A stretch of DNA of 7,379 nucleotides, from contig CALDQF010000081.1 in the NCBI GenBank assembly GCA_937911845.1, positions 1-7,379 on the forward strand, written 5' to 3'. The position numbers and the translations under genes were made by a program. The DNA is from an uncultured Phycisphaera sp. Its GTDB lineage: Bacteria; Planctomycetota; Phycisphaerae; Phycisphaerales; SM1A02. Under the pieces are notes generated by a model. That model was not told where the DNA came from, made no database searches, and worked only from the letters and a program-made list of their open reading frames with translations. This document shows positions 1 through 5,317 of the stretch, one piece after another; position 1 is the first letter of the stretch; each line of letters opens with the position of its first letter.

Positions 1-47
1 AAATTCCGATATAGTAAATAGGACATTAAACACTAAGGAAAAAAATT

Positions 48-230
48 ATGAGTAACAACAATTTTTCAATCGAATACCGAACTGATTGCTGTGGAGCATA
101 TGTTGAGAATGACGCTCAAATCTGCCCTACTTGCTACGAACATTGTGAAGTGATCGAAGATAGGGTCGATTATGATGGTGGTGATCATGTTCACTTTCAG
201 GCTTCACTTGATTATTACGGGGCGGGCTAA
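48..230 (+). CDS. Small phage-type protein with possible zinc-binding cysteines
   Basis: This 60-residue acidic protein has no family that I recognise. It carries a CC pair at residues 14-15 and a CPTC motif at 26-29, with a further Cys at 33. This CC-x10-CxxC arrangement, with nearby His residues at 32 and 47-49, could bind one zinc ion in a ribbon- or knuckle-like fold. The start is supported by AAGGA at 36-40, seven bases ahead of the ATG. Its first codons (MSNNN) nearly repeat those of the gene at 827. It heads a same-strand run of small genes typical of phage accessory or early regions. That the gene is real is fairly sure, from its ribosome binding site and context. Zinc binding is an inference from cysteine spacing alone. 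Confidence 0.65.
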   Translation: MSNNNFSIEYRTDCCGAYVENDAQICPTCYEHCEVIEDRVDYDGGDHVHFQASLDYYGAG

Positions 231-299
231 ACTTCCCCTTGCAGATTGTCGATAAGTATTGTAGACTGATTTTATTCACACCACATTGGAGTCTCAAAA
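231..299 (+). promoter_or_regulatory. Longest gap in phage-like operon; weak promoter candidate
   Basis: This 69-base gap is the only sizeable non-coding stretch in the phage-like part, where genes otherwise abut or overlap. TTGTCG at 246-251 and TTTTAT at 270-275, 18 bases apart, each match four of six sigma-70 consensus bases. That is weak and may be chance. GGAG at 288-291, eight bases before the ATG at 300, is a good ribosome binding site and fixes the start of the nuclease gene. I see no T-tailed hairpin here. Confidence 0.2.
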
Positions 300-815
300 A
301 TGTTTTCAACTCTCGATCTTGCAGCGGCCAAACAAGTTTATTTTACAACGGGTCACGGTCATTACAGTCCAGAAAAAAGCGAAGTCAGTTTTGAGTTGTC
401 ACAGATGACGTCAAAAGATCGCGGTGAAATATTAGAGGTTATGATTGCCGACTATTTCAATCGTCACGGTATTGAGTCACAACGTAGCGACACGCCAGCA
501 TATGACGTCGATGCTTTTGTCGGTGGTCGTCGCATTCGCATAGAAGTCAAGTCGGCCATGAAAGCCAAGGTTACAAACAAATATGCTTTTCAAGGTATCA
601 AGCCAGAAAATTTCGATATGCTGTTTTTAGTATTCGTCGATCCTGACAATGGCCCACAAGTCAGAACAGTATCAAAACGTGACGTAGAGGAATTTACAAC
701 ACGATACAAAAGATTGCCAGAAGGTTACAAGATGACATTCAAGGACGTCGATGATGGCCCGGTCTTGACAAGCCAATGGGACATCATGTACAATAACGAA
801 ACAGTCAAACAATAG
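300..815 (+). CDS. Predicted PD-(D/E)XK-fold nuclease (phage)
   Basis: This 171-residue protein has the signature of the PD-(D/E)XK restriction-endonuclease-like superfamily in residues 38-120. An Arg-Gly-Glu lies on the first helix (E43). An acidic YDVDAF strand (D69 or D71) is followed by IEVKSA, where E82 and K84 supply the E-x-K part. A Gln-Gly at 98-99 precedes a hydrophobic strand, FDMLFLVFV (105-113). In this fold the acidic residues bind magnesium and the lysine helps water attack DNA. The arrangement is close to the intron-associated PDDEXK and Holliday-resolvase-like groups, which I cannot separate by eye. The C-terminal third (about 121-171) has no motif I know. GGAG lies eight bases before the ATG. 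Candidate roles are phage recombination or repair, host DNA degradation, or interference with other phages. No modification methylase lies nearby, so a complete restriction-modification pair is not visible here. Confidence 0.75.
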   Translation: MFSTLDLAAAKQVYFTTGHGHYSPEKSEVSFELSQMTSKDRGEILEVMIADYFNRHGIESQRSDTPAYDVDAFVGGRRIRIEVKSAMKAKVTNKYAFQGIKPENFDMLFLVFVDPDNGPQVRTVSKRDVEEFTTRYKRLPEGYKMTFKDVDDGPVLTSQWDIMYNNETVKQ

Positions 816-826
816 GAGAAACAAAA

Positions 827-997
827 ATGAGTAATAACAATTGCATCATGCCAAAAGTCAGAAATAATGTTTGGGTCGTGTATGATCTGGACGGCGAGAA
901 GATAGGAGAAGTCGGAGCAATGTCGGAGACTGAGGCTAGACAAAAGGTAGCCCAGCATGTTATGATACCTTTCAGACTTTCACATATTGAGGAGTAA
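827..997 (+). CDS. Small phage-type protein starting MSNNN
   Basis: This 56-residue reading frame runs from ATG at 827 to TAA at 995-997. AGGAG at 814-818 lies eight bases before the ATG and overlaps the stop of the nuclease gene. The predicted protein starts MSNNNCIMPK, continues with a strand-like VWVVYDLDGEKIGEVG segment (residues 15-30), and ends in a likely helix (about 32-47). The DLDGEKIGEV stretch looks like a beta hairpin. I recognise no family. It fills the gap between the nuclease and the next gene exactly, and its final GAGGAG codons double as the ribosome binding site of the gene at 1004. This argues that it is translated. Its first 16 bases differ by one base from the start of the gene at 48. 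Confidence 0.6.
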   Translation: MSNNNCIMPKVRNNVWVVYDLDGEKIGEVGAMSETEARQKVAQHVMIPFRLSHIEE

Positions 998-1003
998 ATA
1001 ACT

Positions 1004-1213
1004 ATGGACGATCTACCAACATACGAACAGTCTACAGATTGGCAAAAAAGATTATGGTGGATACTAAACGGAATCGGAACAAAAGCACAAAAGAAACAGG
1101 AGACAAGAAGTCTAAAAAAAGATCTCAATAGCTGGGCAGTAAACTATAAAGGAAAGTACACAGCAATACAGATTGACAATTACCTGCAAATGTATTACAG
1201 TAGATTAGACTAA
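1004..1213 (+). CDS. Small lysine-rich phage-type protein
   Basis: This 69-residue protein is strongly basic in its centre: residues 27-40 hold KAQKKQETRSLKKD. A tryptophan-rich helix-like stretch, DWQKRLWWILNG, lies at 12-23, and the C-terminus is rich in Tyr and Gln (residues 50-69). It lacks a signal peptide and has no family I recognise. Charge and size would suit a nucleic-acid-binding or host-inhibiting phage protein, but that is a guess. GGAG at 991-994, within the last codons of the preceding gene, lies nine bases before the ATG, so the two are probably translated from one message. AGA, ATA, CTA and GGA codons are frequent, unlike genes in the right half of the window. Confidence 0.6.
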   Translation: MDDLPTYEQSTDWQKRLWWILNGIGTKAQKKQETRSLKKDLNSWAVNYKGKYTAIQIDNYLQMYYSRLD

Positions 1214-1225
1214 CGAGGAATAAAA

Positions 1226-1576
1226 ATGAAAACTTGCAAAGTAAACCCACTGAAACTAAATGAAACACGCTTCGAAGCAGAAGCACACGAAGGAGGTCGA
1301 TATGTTAAGCGTTACTATTTCTCTAATGGTCTTGGTGCTTCTGTCGCATGTCACAGTGGTACTTATGGCGGTCACGCTGGATACTTTGAGGTCGCTATTC
1401 TCAAGTATCCTATCGGTACCGATCCAGAGATAACAAGTGAAATTATATATGACCAGCCAATCAATGAGCATCTAGGTTGTGTGGATGTTATTGGATGGCG
1501 TGACTTTTTCGAGGTAGCTGATATACTACAGCAGATCAGAAACTATAACACTGGGGAGTACGCTTACAATGAGTAA
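1226..1576 (+). CDS. Conserved phage protein of the NGYGASV type
   Basis: This 116-residue protein resembles a small family common in tailed phages, recalled from memory. That family has a pattern of aromatic-x-F-x-N-G-x-G-A-S-V, then S-x-x-Y-G, then a strand such as xELAVL, then ITYDTPI and a final short acidic or hydrophobic helix. Here the matching pieces are YYFSNGLGASV (30-40), HSGTYGGHAGYFEVAIL (43-59), EIIYDQPI (72-79), and a helix at 92-106 ending LQQIRNY. The function of the family is unknown to me. GAGGAA at 1215-1220 precedes the ATG by five bases. The last eight bases overlap the start of the next gene, with TAA read inside ATGAGTAA. The N-terminal 28 residues may be a lineage-specific extension. 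Confidence 0.75.
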   Translation: MKTCKVNPLKLNETRFEAEAHEGGRYVKRYYFSNGLGASVACHSGTYGGHAGYFEVAILKYPIGTDPEITSEIIYDQPINEHLGCVDVIGWRDFFEVADILQQIRNYNTGEYAYNE

Positions 1577-1862
1577 CACAGAAAAGCTAATGAGAAAATA
1601 TCCTATCCTATCGGCGGCTTGGGATGAATGCAGTATGATATGGAAAGGTGTTGAGCAGGATGGTACTGTTCATAAGTTTAATAGAAAGGCTATGAGGAAG
1701 ATTGTAAAGAGTGAACAGGCTAAGGTAAACGATAGGTATCTTAGCAGTAATGATAATATGATTGATCCGGTAGGAAAGCCAGGCAGTGATGAAAGGATAC
1801 TTGCATTGGCTGAAAGATATGCTACACTTACAGAAACAGAAACATCACCATTTGGAGAATGA
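1569..1862 (+). CDS. Hypothetical phage protein, 97 residues
   Basis: This 97-residue protein is basic in its middle (FNRKAMRKIVKSEQAK, residues 37-52). It has a probable helix at the N-terminus (3-24) and a likely C-terminal helix, DERILALAERYATL (74-87), followed by the tail SPFGE. I know no family for it with confidence. GGGGAG at 1553-1558, ten bases before the ATG, supports this start. The start overlaps the stop of the preceding gene, which suggests translational coupling. The stop TGA at 1860-1862 is one base from the next ATG. The gene belongs to the phage-like run by spacing, codon use and direction. Confidence 0.65.
   Translation: MSNTEKLMRKYPILSAAWDECSMIWKGVEQDGTVHKFNRKAMRKIVKSEQAKVNDRYLSSNDNMIDPVGKPGSDERILALAERYATLTETETSPFGE
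1854..1857 (+). promoter_or_regulatory. Ribosome binding site fixing the start at 1864
   Basis: GGAG lies six bases before ATG 1864. The reading frame stays open back to an ATG at 1786, but that start would overlap the gene at 1569-1862 by 77 bases. Family resemblance also begins only at MYNGYENYETWN, so 1864 is the better start. Confidence 0.7.
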
Positions 1863-1863
1863 T

Positions 1864-3888
1864 ATGTATAACGGATATGAGAATTACGAAACGTGGAATG
1901 TATGCTTGTGGATCTCGAATGATGAGGGGCTATACAATCTAAGTATGTCCTGTGCTAACTATGATGAATTTGTTGGAACAATGAAAGAATTTGATTCCCT
2001 TGAAACTCCTGATGGGGTTGCATGGAATGATTCCGGACTTGATATAGATGCTATTGATGAGGCATGCTTTTCTGAAGATGCAGACCTTTGCCGACAAGCT
2101 GGCGGGTTCCCTAGAGGGTTAGAAACATCTTGCGATGAGATCAACTGCCTGGGCGCATGCTGCCTTAGCGACTCGTGTGCAGAATCCCTGAGCTTTGAAG
2201 AATGCGTGGCCCAAGGTGGTGATCTCCAGGGCTTCGGCAGCGTTTGTCCCAACTCCTGTCAACAAGTGGTGACCGATGTGGTTCAAGGCCCTTGGGGTTT
2301 GCCCGGCATTCAAGAATTGTCTGCCCCCCCGTTTGATGATCATGGTGGCTATCGAGTGCCGACTTCCACCACCATTGAAATCAATGGCCGAACCTGGACA
2401 GCGTTGCGTCTACGCAACCTCGGTGACAGCCCCATCTCAACCGATGCCGTCCTGCTGACTGAGATGCTGCTCGGTGGCGTTCCATTTGTTGTTGAGAATC
2501 AAACCATTGCATGCTGTCCTGGAGAATGCCTACCTCCACTCGAAAGTTGCACCTTTGGCGGGACTTTTCAAAGCGAAGGGGAGGTGGTTCAAGTTGACCC
2601 CATGTGGCCACTGGAAGTCTTTGCCCGTTCGGTTGCGGAATACACCGCCCCCGGCAGCATTGAATTCTCGCAATATCCAGTTCTAGGTGAACTGAGTATC
2701 CGGATCACCACCACCTTTGAAGTCCTTGGTGGCTGTTGCCTCTGCGACGGCAGTTGTTCCCTCACGACGGAAGCTTTGTGTGACACAGCGGGAGGCGTGT
2801 GGTCGGGAGAAGAATCACCTTGTTTGCCATCGTGCCTTCCGATTGGGTCTTGCTGCTTGGATTGCGGCTCGGTCTGCCTCTCAGAAACCACCGAGACAGA
2901 CTGTTCGAAGTTGAGCGGACAATGGCTCGGGCCCTGCAGTACGTGCGAAAGCGGCTGTGTCCCTATGCAAGCGTGTGTTCTGTGCGACGGAACATGTGTT
3001 GACCTCAGCCACGAAAATGAGTGCATCAAGTTGAGTGGGCAGTGGATTGAAGATTGTGCAGTCTGTGCTGAAATTACCGCGGCGGCCTTTGGCGCATGTT
3101 GTATTTGCAACGAGCCATGCCAGACCGCAACTTTGAGCGGGTGCGATGATCTTCGAGGGACGTGGCTGGGCGGTTGCAGTGATTGTGCGGTTGCCCCTTG
3201 CGGGGGACAAGGAGCCTGCTGCTTGTGTGGTCCTGTGGAAGAATGTGCGCCCCTGGACGAAGGGGATTGTCATGCCCTTGGTGGCCGATGGCTTGGTGAT
3301 TGTGTGTCTTGTGCGACCGATTCATGTCGGCCCGTCTCCGTGTGTGAGACCCAGTTCTACGGCTGCCAAGAAGGTGTACTGGAGGCCGATTGTCGCCAAT
3401 GCCGCGGGTCGACTTGGGGAACACCTGGCGAGGACTGCGACTGTTTGTTGGAAAACCCAACGTTCGACAACCCCCCGGGGCCCTGCTGTTTGTCCGACGG
3501 GCGGTGCACGGAACACAACTTGCGAGACTGTTCTGAACTTGGGGGACAATTTCAGTGTCAACTGCAACCACCCAACGGTGATCCCTATTTGGCCACCTGT
3601 GAAGCGCTCGCCGTGGAGTGCTGTCCCATCATTGCCTGTTGCCTTCCCGACCAGTCTGGTCGCACCTTGTCACCTGTATCGTGCTTGAACTCAGGAGGCT
3701 TTGGGGAGCCCGGTTGTGAGAATGCGGCGAGCTGTCTCACACCGGTGTGCTGCTTGGATGAAGGAAGTTGCATGGCCTTGTCAGAATCCGCGTGCGCTCT
3801 GGTGGGTGGAAGATCACGCGGGAAATCATGTGCTTCGGCAATTTGCGGAAGGGATATCCGTCGAGCAAACATCCAAAAGGGCCGGTAA
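1864..3888 (+). CDS. Hybrid reading frame: phage YENYETWN protein joined to cysteine-repeat protein
   Basis: The open frame encodes 674 residues in two unrelated parts. Residues 1 to about 65 begin MYNGYENYETWNVCLWISND and continue through LETPDGVAWNDSGLDIDAID. This matches a short phage family with N-terminal YxNYETWNVxLWI, which I recall as DUF7249; its members are usually under about 100 residues. From residue 68 on the protein is built of cysteine repeats of the form GaCCL-x-dG-x-C, then C-x3-GG or C-x3-(S/R)G, then W-x-G and a closing cysteine, as in predicted secreted proteins of Planctomycetota. A stretch of about 155 residues without the repeat (132-285, beta-rich, few Cys) sits between the first and later units. 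There is no signal peptide, although the disulfide-type cysteine content implies export, so the native N-terminus is missing. Codon use changes at the same point. I think the frame is a chimera rather than one natural protein. The C-terminal part is convergent with the lipoprotein gene, 18 bases away. Confidence 0.7.
   Translation: MYNGYENYETWNVCLWISNDEGLYNLSMSCANYDEFVGTMKEFDSLETPDGVAWNDSGLDIDAIDEACFSEDADLCRQAGGFPRGLETSCDEINCLGACCLSDSCAESLSFEECVAQGGDLQGFGSVCPNSCQQVVTDVVQGPWGLPGIQELSAPPFDDHGGYRVPTSTTIEINGRTWTALRLRNLGDSPISTDAVLLTEMLLGGVPFVVENQTIACCPGECLPPLESCTFGGTFQSEGEVVQVDPMWPLEVFARSVAEYTAPGSIEFSQYPVLGELSIRITTTFEVLGGCCLCDGSCSLTTEALCDTAGGVWSGEESPCLPSCLPIGSCCLDCGSVCLSETTETDCSKLSGQWLGPCSTCESGCVPMQACVLCDGTCVDLSHENECIKLSGQWIEDCAVCAEITAAAFGACCICNEPCQTATLSGCDDLRGTWLGGCSDCAVAPCGGQGACCLCGPVEECAPLDEGDCHALGGRWLGDCVSCATDSCRPVSVCETQFYGCQEGVLEADCRQCRGSTWGTPGEDCDCLLENPTFDNPPGPCCLSDGRCTEHNLRDCSELGGQFQCQLQPPNGDPYLATCEALAVECCPIIACCLPDQSGRTLSPVSCLNSGGFGEPGCENAASCLTPVCCLDEGSCMALSESACALVGGRSRGKSCASAICGRDIRRANIQKGR
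2030..2070. other. Probable junction between phage-like and bacterial DNA
   Basis: Phage-family resemblance continues to about DSGLDIDAID (residues 57-66). Residues 68-81, CFSEDADLCRQAGG, already fit the cysteine repeat exactly, with C-x7-C-x3-GG as in the last unit at 636-649. This places the change at or just before base 2065. A GCATGC at 2062-2067 recurs in the repeat coding at 2155-2160, so a short shared sequence at the join is possible. I see no direct repeats, tRNA end or transposon end here. Confidence 0.6.
2065..3831 (+). repeat. Array of about eleven cysteine-rich repeat units (protein level)
   Basis: Units of roughly 30-45 residues begin at residues 98, 217, 290, 329, 370, 410, 450, 493, 540, 591 and 628 of the frame starting at 1864. 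A half unit lies at 68-90. Typical openings are ACCLSDSC, GCCLCDGSC, SCCLDCGSVC, GACCICNEPC, GACCLCGPVEEC, PCCLSDGRC and VCCLDEGSC. Most units continue with C-x3-(S/G/R)G, an aromatic residue, and a closing cysteine. Units at 329, 370, 410 and 450 share the ending SGQWLGPCSTC or a close form of it and look like the most recent duplicates. Units at 217 and 493 are degenerate. Such small disulfide-rich modules are usually extracellular; their function is not known to me. Confidence 0.75.
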
Positions 3889-3906
3889 GCCAGCCAAAGA
3901 CCCACG

Positions 3907-4731
3907 CTAGAGCTTGGGGACTTCCACCAGCTGTGGTGCTTGACGACGGGTTCCCAAAGCTGGTCGACGAGGATCAATCGGCTCCTGCAACTCTTCGCCA
4001 TTGACCAAGTGGTGGGGGAACCTCTTTCGAGCACGAATCAAAGCAGCATCCAAATCAAGACCGCTTTCCGCATCAATGGATCGGTTGTCGTACAGCCCAA
4101 CGGTGACCGAAGAAATCACTCGATCAACTTCATGGTGGACGTAAGCGGTCCATCCCTCGCGACGCAAACGGGCGCATACCCCCTCGGCCTGCTCGCGTAC
4201 CTGATCTGGCGAAAGTTCTCCGGTTCCAAAGTCACTCCAAACTTCCACCTGCAAGGTGTAAAGCGTTTGATCAGGGAAGGAACCTCGAACCCGGAGAAGT
4301 TCCATCTCCCCAAAGTCTTCTGGACGTTTCCTTGGATCAATCCGAACCAACATGGGGCGGGGAAAGATCGCTCGCCCGTTGCGTTCGATGCCTCGAACAT
4401 CGCTGAGCAAGCGACGAGCAGACGGATCGTCTGCAGAGCGGAACTGCCCAATCAGCACCGACGAACCCCGGCGTTTGGAGTGAATCCACGTGTTGTTCAG
4501 AATTGGCGACATCGAACGGCATGTTTGCGCCATTCGCTGGGCAGCCATCTCATGGCCCAAGCCGTCAAAGGTATTTAGCAAGACGCCCCAGACCACAGAA
4601 AATCGATTCTGAGGCTCTGAAGAGATCTGACTCCGGGTCAATATGTTGGTGTTCTCGGACGTTTGTGGAGCTGAGCAGCCAATCAACTCAAACAGAAGGA
4701 CCGAGAACAACATGATTTTGCGAGCTTTCAT
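3907..4731 (-). CDS. Predicted lipoprotein with two SPOR-like repeats
   Basis: This 274-residue protein starts with a short basic region and a hydrophobic stretch ending in the lipobox LIGC (Cys19), so it is probably a lipid-anchored envelope protein. The mature part seems to hold two related halves, about 44-116 and 157-237. Each begins with a strand (FSVVWGVLL; YTLQVEVWS), then a helix carrying a cysteine (AAQRMAQTCRS; QAEGVCARLRREG), then a [WY][IV]H strand, SSVx[IV]Gx[FY] and another helix. This resembles the beta-alpha-beta SPOR fold, which in other bacteria binds denuded peptidoglycan. The assignment is by pattern only. The tail from about 250 is Pro- and Arg-rich and probably disordered. 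AAGGA (TCCTT on the plus strand, 4737-4741) lies five bases upstream of the ATG. It is divergent from the FlgM-like gene and convergent with the cysteine-repeat gene. Confidence 0.7.
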   Translation of the reverse strand: MKARKIMLFSVLLFELIGCSAPQTSENTNILTRSQISSEPQNRFSVVWGVLLNTFDGLGHEMAAQRMAQTCRSMSPILNNTWIHSKRRGSSVLIGQFRSADDPSARRLLSDVRGIERNGRAIFPRPMLVRIDPRKRPEDFGEMELLRVRGSFPDQTLYTLQVEVWSDFGTGELSPDQVREQAEGVCARLRREGWTAYVHHEVDRVISSVTVGLYDNRSIDAESGLDLDAALIRARKRFPHHLVNGEELQEPIDPRRPALGTRRQAPQLVEVPKL

Positions 4732-4900
4732 GAGATTCCTTCACCATACGCCAACCGCAAGCCAACGATTTGAGAGAATGATTGTTGAATGTTCAAGAAC
4801 TCAACAACGCCCCGCCGATGTTCTTGATGTGGAAGCCGTGCGAAAGCTTTCACGGGCCTTGAAGCGAAAGTCAAGGCTGCATTGTTGCGAAGGAGTATTC
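4732..4900. promoter_or_regulatory. Divergent intergenic region, lipoprotein / FlgM-like gene
   Basis: These 169 bases must carry promoters for the lipoprotein gene (leftward) and probably for the FlgM-like gene (rightward). Ribosome binding sites are clear at both ends: AAGGA for the lipoprotein (4737-4741, read on the minus strand) and AAGGAG at 4890-4895, five bases before ATG 4901. A GCCGATGT at 4814-4821 resembles the sigma-28 -10 element GCCGATAA, but the matching -35 is poor. No strong sigma-70 promoter stands out. The frame upstream of 4901 is open but shows no start with a ribosome binding site and no protein family. Confidence 0.35.
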
Positions 4901-5206
4901 ATGTCAGATATTGCATTCAATCCTGGGGTGGGATCCGGCCATCCGGATTCCATCGACCGGACCGGACAAGCTGCAGCGTCCACCAATCGAATCAGCATTT
5001 CCCCAGCGTCCGAGAACCCGACCACCAAACAAGGCGACCGCATTGAGTTCTCGGACCAAGCCGCCTTGGTCTCTAAGGCCCTCTCTGACGAGGCCAGCGG
5101 GTACGACCCCGTCCCCGGCCTGCGAGAAGCCATCGCCAACGGCACCTATGACCTCGAGGGTCGTTTGGGCCAGGCCATCGATGGTTTGATCGCTGATCTG
5201 GACTGA
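4901..5206 (+). CDS. flgM: FlgM-like anti-sigma-28 factor
   Basis: This 101-residue protein looks like FlgM, the small unstructured inhibitor that holds the flagellar sigma factor FliA inactive until the hook-basal body is finished and FlgM is exported. The C-terminal half (47-100) follows the family pattern. RIEFSDQAALVSKAL matches the conserved (I/V)-x-(L/F)SD-x-A segment. It is followed by VPGLREAIANGTYDLE, which matches V-x-x-(I/L)(K/R)-x-x-I-x-x-G-x-Y, and by the closing helix QAIDGLIADL. SIDRT at 17-21 also recalls the N-terminus of enterobacterial FlgM. The first 45 residues are rich in Ser, Pro, Asn and Gly, as expected for the disordered export region. AAGGAG five bases before the ATG fixes the start, and a terminator follows closely, so it may be monocistronic. 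No other flagellar gene lies in the window. FlgM-family sequences are short and weakly conserved, so the call is probable rather than certain. Confidence 0.72.
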   Translation: MSDIAFNPGVGSGHPDSIDRTGQAAASTNRISISPASENPTTKQGDRIEFSDQAALVSKALSDEASGYDPVPGLREAIANGTYDLEGRLGQAIDGLIADLD

Positions 5207-5240
5207 CAAGTCCACCGTCACGCCATCATTCGAATTTCTC

Positions 5241-5267
5241 AACCCCGGGCCTCCCGGGGTTTTTCTT
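5241..5267 (+). terminator. Intrinsic terminator after the FlgM-like gene
   Basis: AACCCCGGG (5241-5249) and CCCGGGGTT (5253-5261) form a perfect nine-base-pair GC-rich stem with a CCT loop, followed by a T-rich run broken by one C (TTTTTCTT). It starts 35 bases after the FlgM-like stop and separates that unit from the lipoprotein operon at 5318. Confidence 0.9.
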
Positions 5268-5317
5268 CGTCCTCCCTCAAGCCGTTAAGGGCATGGCCCC
5301 GTGTTGGGCGTCGTATC

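Noticed and set aside
3146..3688. Long frame of 180 codons in another phase within the cysteine-repeat gene
   Set aside because: It is a shadow frame without start signals; the regular cysteine repeats show which frame is coding.
3925..3938. CACCA-GCTG-TGGTG hairpin near the convergent gene ends
   Set aside because: It is only a five-base-pair stem, lies inside the lipoprotein coding sequence, and has no T run, so it is not a convincing terminator.
3940..4578. Plus-strand frame of 212 codons opposite the lipoprotein gene
   Set aside because: It has no ribosome binding site or family resemblance, while the opposite strand has a lipobox, a ribosome binding site and an ordered protein.
4875..4888. 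Sigma-54-like GG-N10-GC element before the FlgM-like gene
   Set aside because: Transcription would start about at the ATG and leave out the strong AAGGAG site, and most other consensus bases do not match.
4643..4900. Upstream extension of the FlgM-like frame
   Set aside because: It would overlap the divergent lipoprotein gene, has no start signal, and is not needed because AAGGAG precedes ATG 4901.
5289..5299. GGGC-ATG-GCCC mini hairpin before the TPR-like lipoprotein gene
   Set aside because: It has a four-base-pair stem with no T run and no operator-like symmetry beyond chance.
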